From a virus: a DNA stretch of 39,256 bases. Shown piece by piece: positions 37,347 to 39,256 of this stretch (position 1 is its first letter; every line of letters begins with the position of its first letter). Made by a program: the position numbers and the translations under genes. The stretch is from positions 1 through 39,256 of IMG/VR virus record IMGVR_UViG_3300037247_000424; one strand, given 5' to 3'. The notes beneath the pieces were generated by a model. That model worked only from the letters and a program-made list of their open reading frames with translations, was not told the DNA's origin and made no database searches.

Positions 37347-37618
37347 AACCCACCCATTTTCTTCGTCATATTAAGTACTGCCTCTGATGTGTTCTTTAGT
37401 GTTTCTCCAGCATTACTTTCCTGCTTGCCAACCTCTATCGTTGTACCGTCAGGCATTACAACTTTAAGGTTTACTATTTTCTGTGGCCCAATCCTCCAAT
37501 AACTACCTTCTCCGTCTCTAAACGATATCCTGGCACACCCCGCCAATGCAGCTACTACCACCAACACACAGGCAATGTATATCCATCGTTCTATTATTCT
37601 TACACTTTTATGTTTCAT
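37343..37618 (-). CDS. lipoprotein, possible outer-membrane spanin-type
   Basis: 91 residues: basic N-terminus, hydrophobic YIACVLVVVAALAGC ending in a lipobox (LAGC), then a short periplasmic domain (WRIGPQKIVNLKVVMPDGTTI) and a helical tail. In the lysis-like module it might act as an outer-membrane component. ATGA overlap with DUF1353. Confidence 0.55.
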   Translation of the reverse strand: MKHKSVRIIERWIYIACVLVVVAALAGCARISFRDGEGSYWRIGPQKIVNLKVVMPDGTTIEVGKQESNAGETLKNTSEAVLNMTKKMGGL

Positions 37619-37626
37619 GGTTGTCC

Positions 37627-38490
37627 TTAATTATATAAAAATTCAAAGCCTTTGAATAGCTGGCTTATTATTATTATTCTTCTTGCAGCCGGTGCGCCCG
37701 CCGGTGGTTTTACCAGAATCACATCTCTAGGCTCAAACATTGCATTTGGATATTGATACATATCTGCAATTTCACTGGGCAACAGTATGCGTCTATGCAT
37801 ACCACAAAGACCAATTAATCCATTAAAACTAAAAGCTGTTCCCCTGCCACCGAGAACAAGATTTGTTGCATCAGGGCCGATAAATCCATGTGTTGCCGTA
37901 AGTGAATCTATAAGTATTCCGTTTTCATATAACTGAGAGCCGTTTGTTACACCACTGTTATAGGTCATAACAACAAAATTCCACACATTATCGGTCGGCG
38001 CACCTGTATAATTTATCTCGGAATTATTAATCCTCAATGAATAATCATTACTGCTACTTTCCCGAACACTCATTTCAAAAGTAGCATCTTTAGAAAAAAG
38101 AATATTAAAAGAATCCCCATCACCTGTTTTTTTAAACCATATCCAAAATGATGCCTTAGTCGCTCCAGTCATTGTAGTAACATTACCTATATTAATATTA
38201 TTACTGACACCATCAAATGAAAGTGCATATCCTGGAACAAGAGAGTTGCCACCAATAACCCAACTTGCACCTGAAAACACACCATCATTTTTGAATTGAG
38301 AAAAATCTTTAAGTGTATTACCGGTAACACCCAATGAAGGATTCCAACAACCACCTAATTGGTTCCAGAGGTTAGGCCGTTTACTCAAACTTCTTATTGC
38401 AAACCCCTGATGATATGATGGCCTGACTTGTGCAATGGCAGGGTAGGCAATGAATAATGATAGAAGAATATATAATAGGTATTTTTTCAT
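37627..38490 (-). CDS. exported LamG/concanavalin-like protein
   Basis: 287 residues. Sec signal MKKYLLYILLSLFIAYPAIA, then a LamG-like jelly roll: FKNDGVFSGASW, ALSFDGVSNNINIG, ASFWIWFKKTG, NVWNFVVMTYNSG, QLYENGILIDSL and FNGLIGLCGMHRRIL follow the family pattern. It probably binds sugars or cell surfaces. A signal peptide on such a domain is odd for a virion protein. Coupled to the next gene by TAATG. Confidence 0.7.
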   Translation of the reverse strand: MKKYLLYILLSLFIAYPAIAQVRPSYHQGFAIRSLSKRPNLWNQLGGCWNPSLGVTGNTLKDFSQFKNDGVFSGASWVIGGNSLVPGYALSFDGVSNNINIGNVTTMTGATKASFWIWFKKTGDGDSFNILFSKDATFEMSVRESSSNDYSLRINNSEINYTGAPTDNVWNFVVMTYNSGVTNGSQLYENGILIDSLTATHGFIGPDATNLVLGGRGTAFSFNGLIGLCGMHRRILLPSEIADMYQYPNAMFEPRDVILVKPPAGAPAARRIIIISQLFKGFEFLYN

Positions 38491-39128
38491 TACTGAATTT
38501 CTTGAACTATCGGATTAAAACTAACTGCAAATTCTACTGCATCATCGTGAAAGAGATCAGCAACACTGCCATTTACAACAACTAAAGACCCATAACGATC
38601 TTGTGGAGCAAAAACGGCTATAAACTCCAATTGAGGAACACCATCAGCGTCATTCATAACAGCCAATATCATTGAACCGATAAATGTTAATCCCGTCAAT
38701 CCCTCTGCAAGTGTCGAAGCTGCATAACCTGCATAGGCTGCATCAGCACCGCTACATCCTCCGGCATTGGCAACAGCAGCCGAACTGTCAACAGAAGGAC
38801 TCCAGTAAATATCAACCCTCTCTCCAGCTACCGGATCAGTAGCCATTTCCAGTGACATCATAACAGCAAAAGAAGCATTTCTTACCGAACCCAAATCAAT
38901 CTTCGCTGATTGCCTTGCGGCGCCAGCCCCTAAAGAAGTAACATCAATTTGAACATCCGTTGACCCTGCAATCTCTAAACTGTTATTTCCAGTTCCCCCT
39001 ATATAATCAGTTCCATGATCGGCAAACACAAATTGAGGCGTGTCTACCTTGGTTAATACTTCATTTGCAGCACCACACGGAAACGCAATAAAACAAACAA
39101 ATAAAAATAACAGTAAGTATCTTTTCAT
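38490..39128 (-). CDS. exported beta-rich hypothetical protein
   Basis: 212 residues. Signal peptide MKRYLLLFLFVCFIAFPCGA, followed by a beta-rich domain (QFVFADHGTDYIG; GAARQSAKIDLGSVRNASFAVMMSLEMATDPVAGE; VDIYWSPSVDSS). I recognise the FADHGTDY / SAKIDLG / YWSPS pattern from uncharacterised phage proteins, usually placed near fibre genes. AAAGGAGAGAAAAC gives the start. Confidence 0.6.
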   Translation of the reverse strand: MKRYLLLFLFVCFIAFPCGAANEVLTKVDTPQFVFADHGTDYIGGTGNNSLEIAGSTDVQIDVTSLGAGAARQSAKIDLGSVRNASFAVMMSLEMATDPVAGERVDIYWSPSVDSSAAVANAGGCSGADAAYAGYAASTLAEGLTGLTFIGSMILAVMNDADGVPQLEFIAVFAPQDRYGSLVVVNGSVADLFHDDAVEFAVSFNPIVQEIQ

Positions 39129-39140
39129 GTTTTCTCTCCT

Positions 39141-39254
39141 TTAAGGAACATCCCTGTCCTTACCCCAAAATTTTAATATAGTTTTTATTTTATTTAAAAC
39201 ACTTACAGATAAAGACGTATACCTATCGTCAATTGTAGTTTGTTTTTGTAAGTC
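39141..39254 (-). CDS. 3' end of a gene cut by the window edge
   Basis: 37 codons to TAA with a plausible protein composition (ending ILKFWGKDRDVP). It lies just before the ribosome site of the 212-residue gene. Too short for a family call. Confidence 0.45.
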   Translation of the reverse strand, partial: DLQKQTTIDDRYTSLSVSVLNKIKTILKFWGKDRDVP

Positions 39255-39256
39255 AG

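Noticed and set aside
1-39256. Stop-codon reassignment because of a UUA anticodon
   Set aside because: Genes of known families end normally at TAA, TGA and TAG with no in-frame stops inside conserved domains.

Overview
The window is part of a tailed double-stranded DNA phage genome, most likely a podovirus-type phage of a Gram-negative bacterium. The evidence is a contiguous virion module (small and large terminase, P22-like portal, scaffold, N4-gp56-type major capsid protein, adaptor, fibre) with no tape-measure or contractile-tail genes, followed by many short ATGA-overlapping early genes with good Shine-Dalgarno sites. Two probable lipoproteins and a DUF1353 gene suit a Gram-negative host. 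Translation looks standard: genes end in TAA, TGA and TAG. No integrase, repressor, DNA polymerase or RNA polymerase gene is present.

Layout. 1-18.6 kb (minus strand): packaging and structure, read from terS at 18.6 kb down to likely ejection proteins at 0.1-2.2 kb, with moron-like genes inside (PAPS-reductase-like, PurD-like ATP-grasp). 18.6-19.5 kb: AT-rich control region with a plus promoter covered by a perfect inverted repeat, a consensus DnaA box and minus-strand promoter candidates. 19.5-20.4 kb (plus): small genes and a RadC/JAB protein. 20.4-24.4 kb (minus): an operon started by a near-consensus promoter at 24.55 kb and an apparent attenuator. It holds small zinc proteins, an unusual tRNA/tRNA-like cluster, a large structured non-coding RNA candidate, an HNH nuclease, a GGQ release-factor-like protein and a replication-associated protein. 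24.6-33.4 kb (plus): early genes including a Sak4-like ATPase and PD-(D/E)XK exonuclease pair (recombination), YopX, DUF551, DUF5662, a deoxyribosyltransferase-like protein, a VRR-NUC-like nuclease and a Dam-type methylase.

33.4-36.0 kb (plus) is the most striking part: eight consecutive small genes, each bounded by integron-type attC recombination sites. In all eight cassettes the 7-base R' box at the left edge is the exact reverse complement of the R'' box at the right edge, as expected for cassettes that were once circular. No integron integrase is in the window, so this looks like an integrase-less cassette cluster (CALIN-like) inside a phage.

36.0-39.25 kb (minus): a probable lysis/surface module with membrane proteins, DUF1353, a lipoprotein and several proteins with Sec signal peptides (fibronectin III, LamG-like).

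Functions come from motif recognition by eye; no database search was run. RNA folds and anticodons of the unusual tRNA-like genes are tentative.
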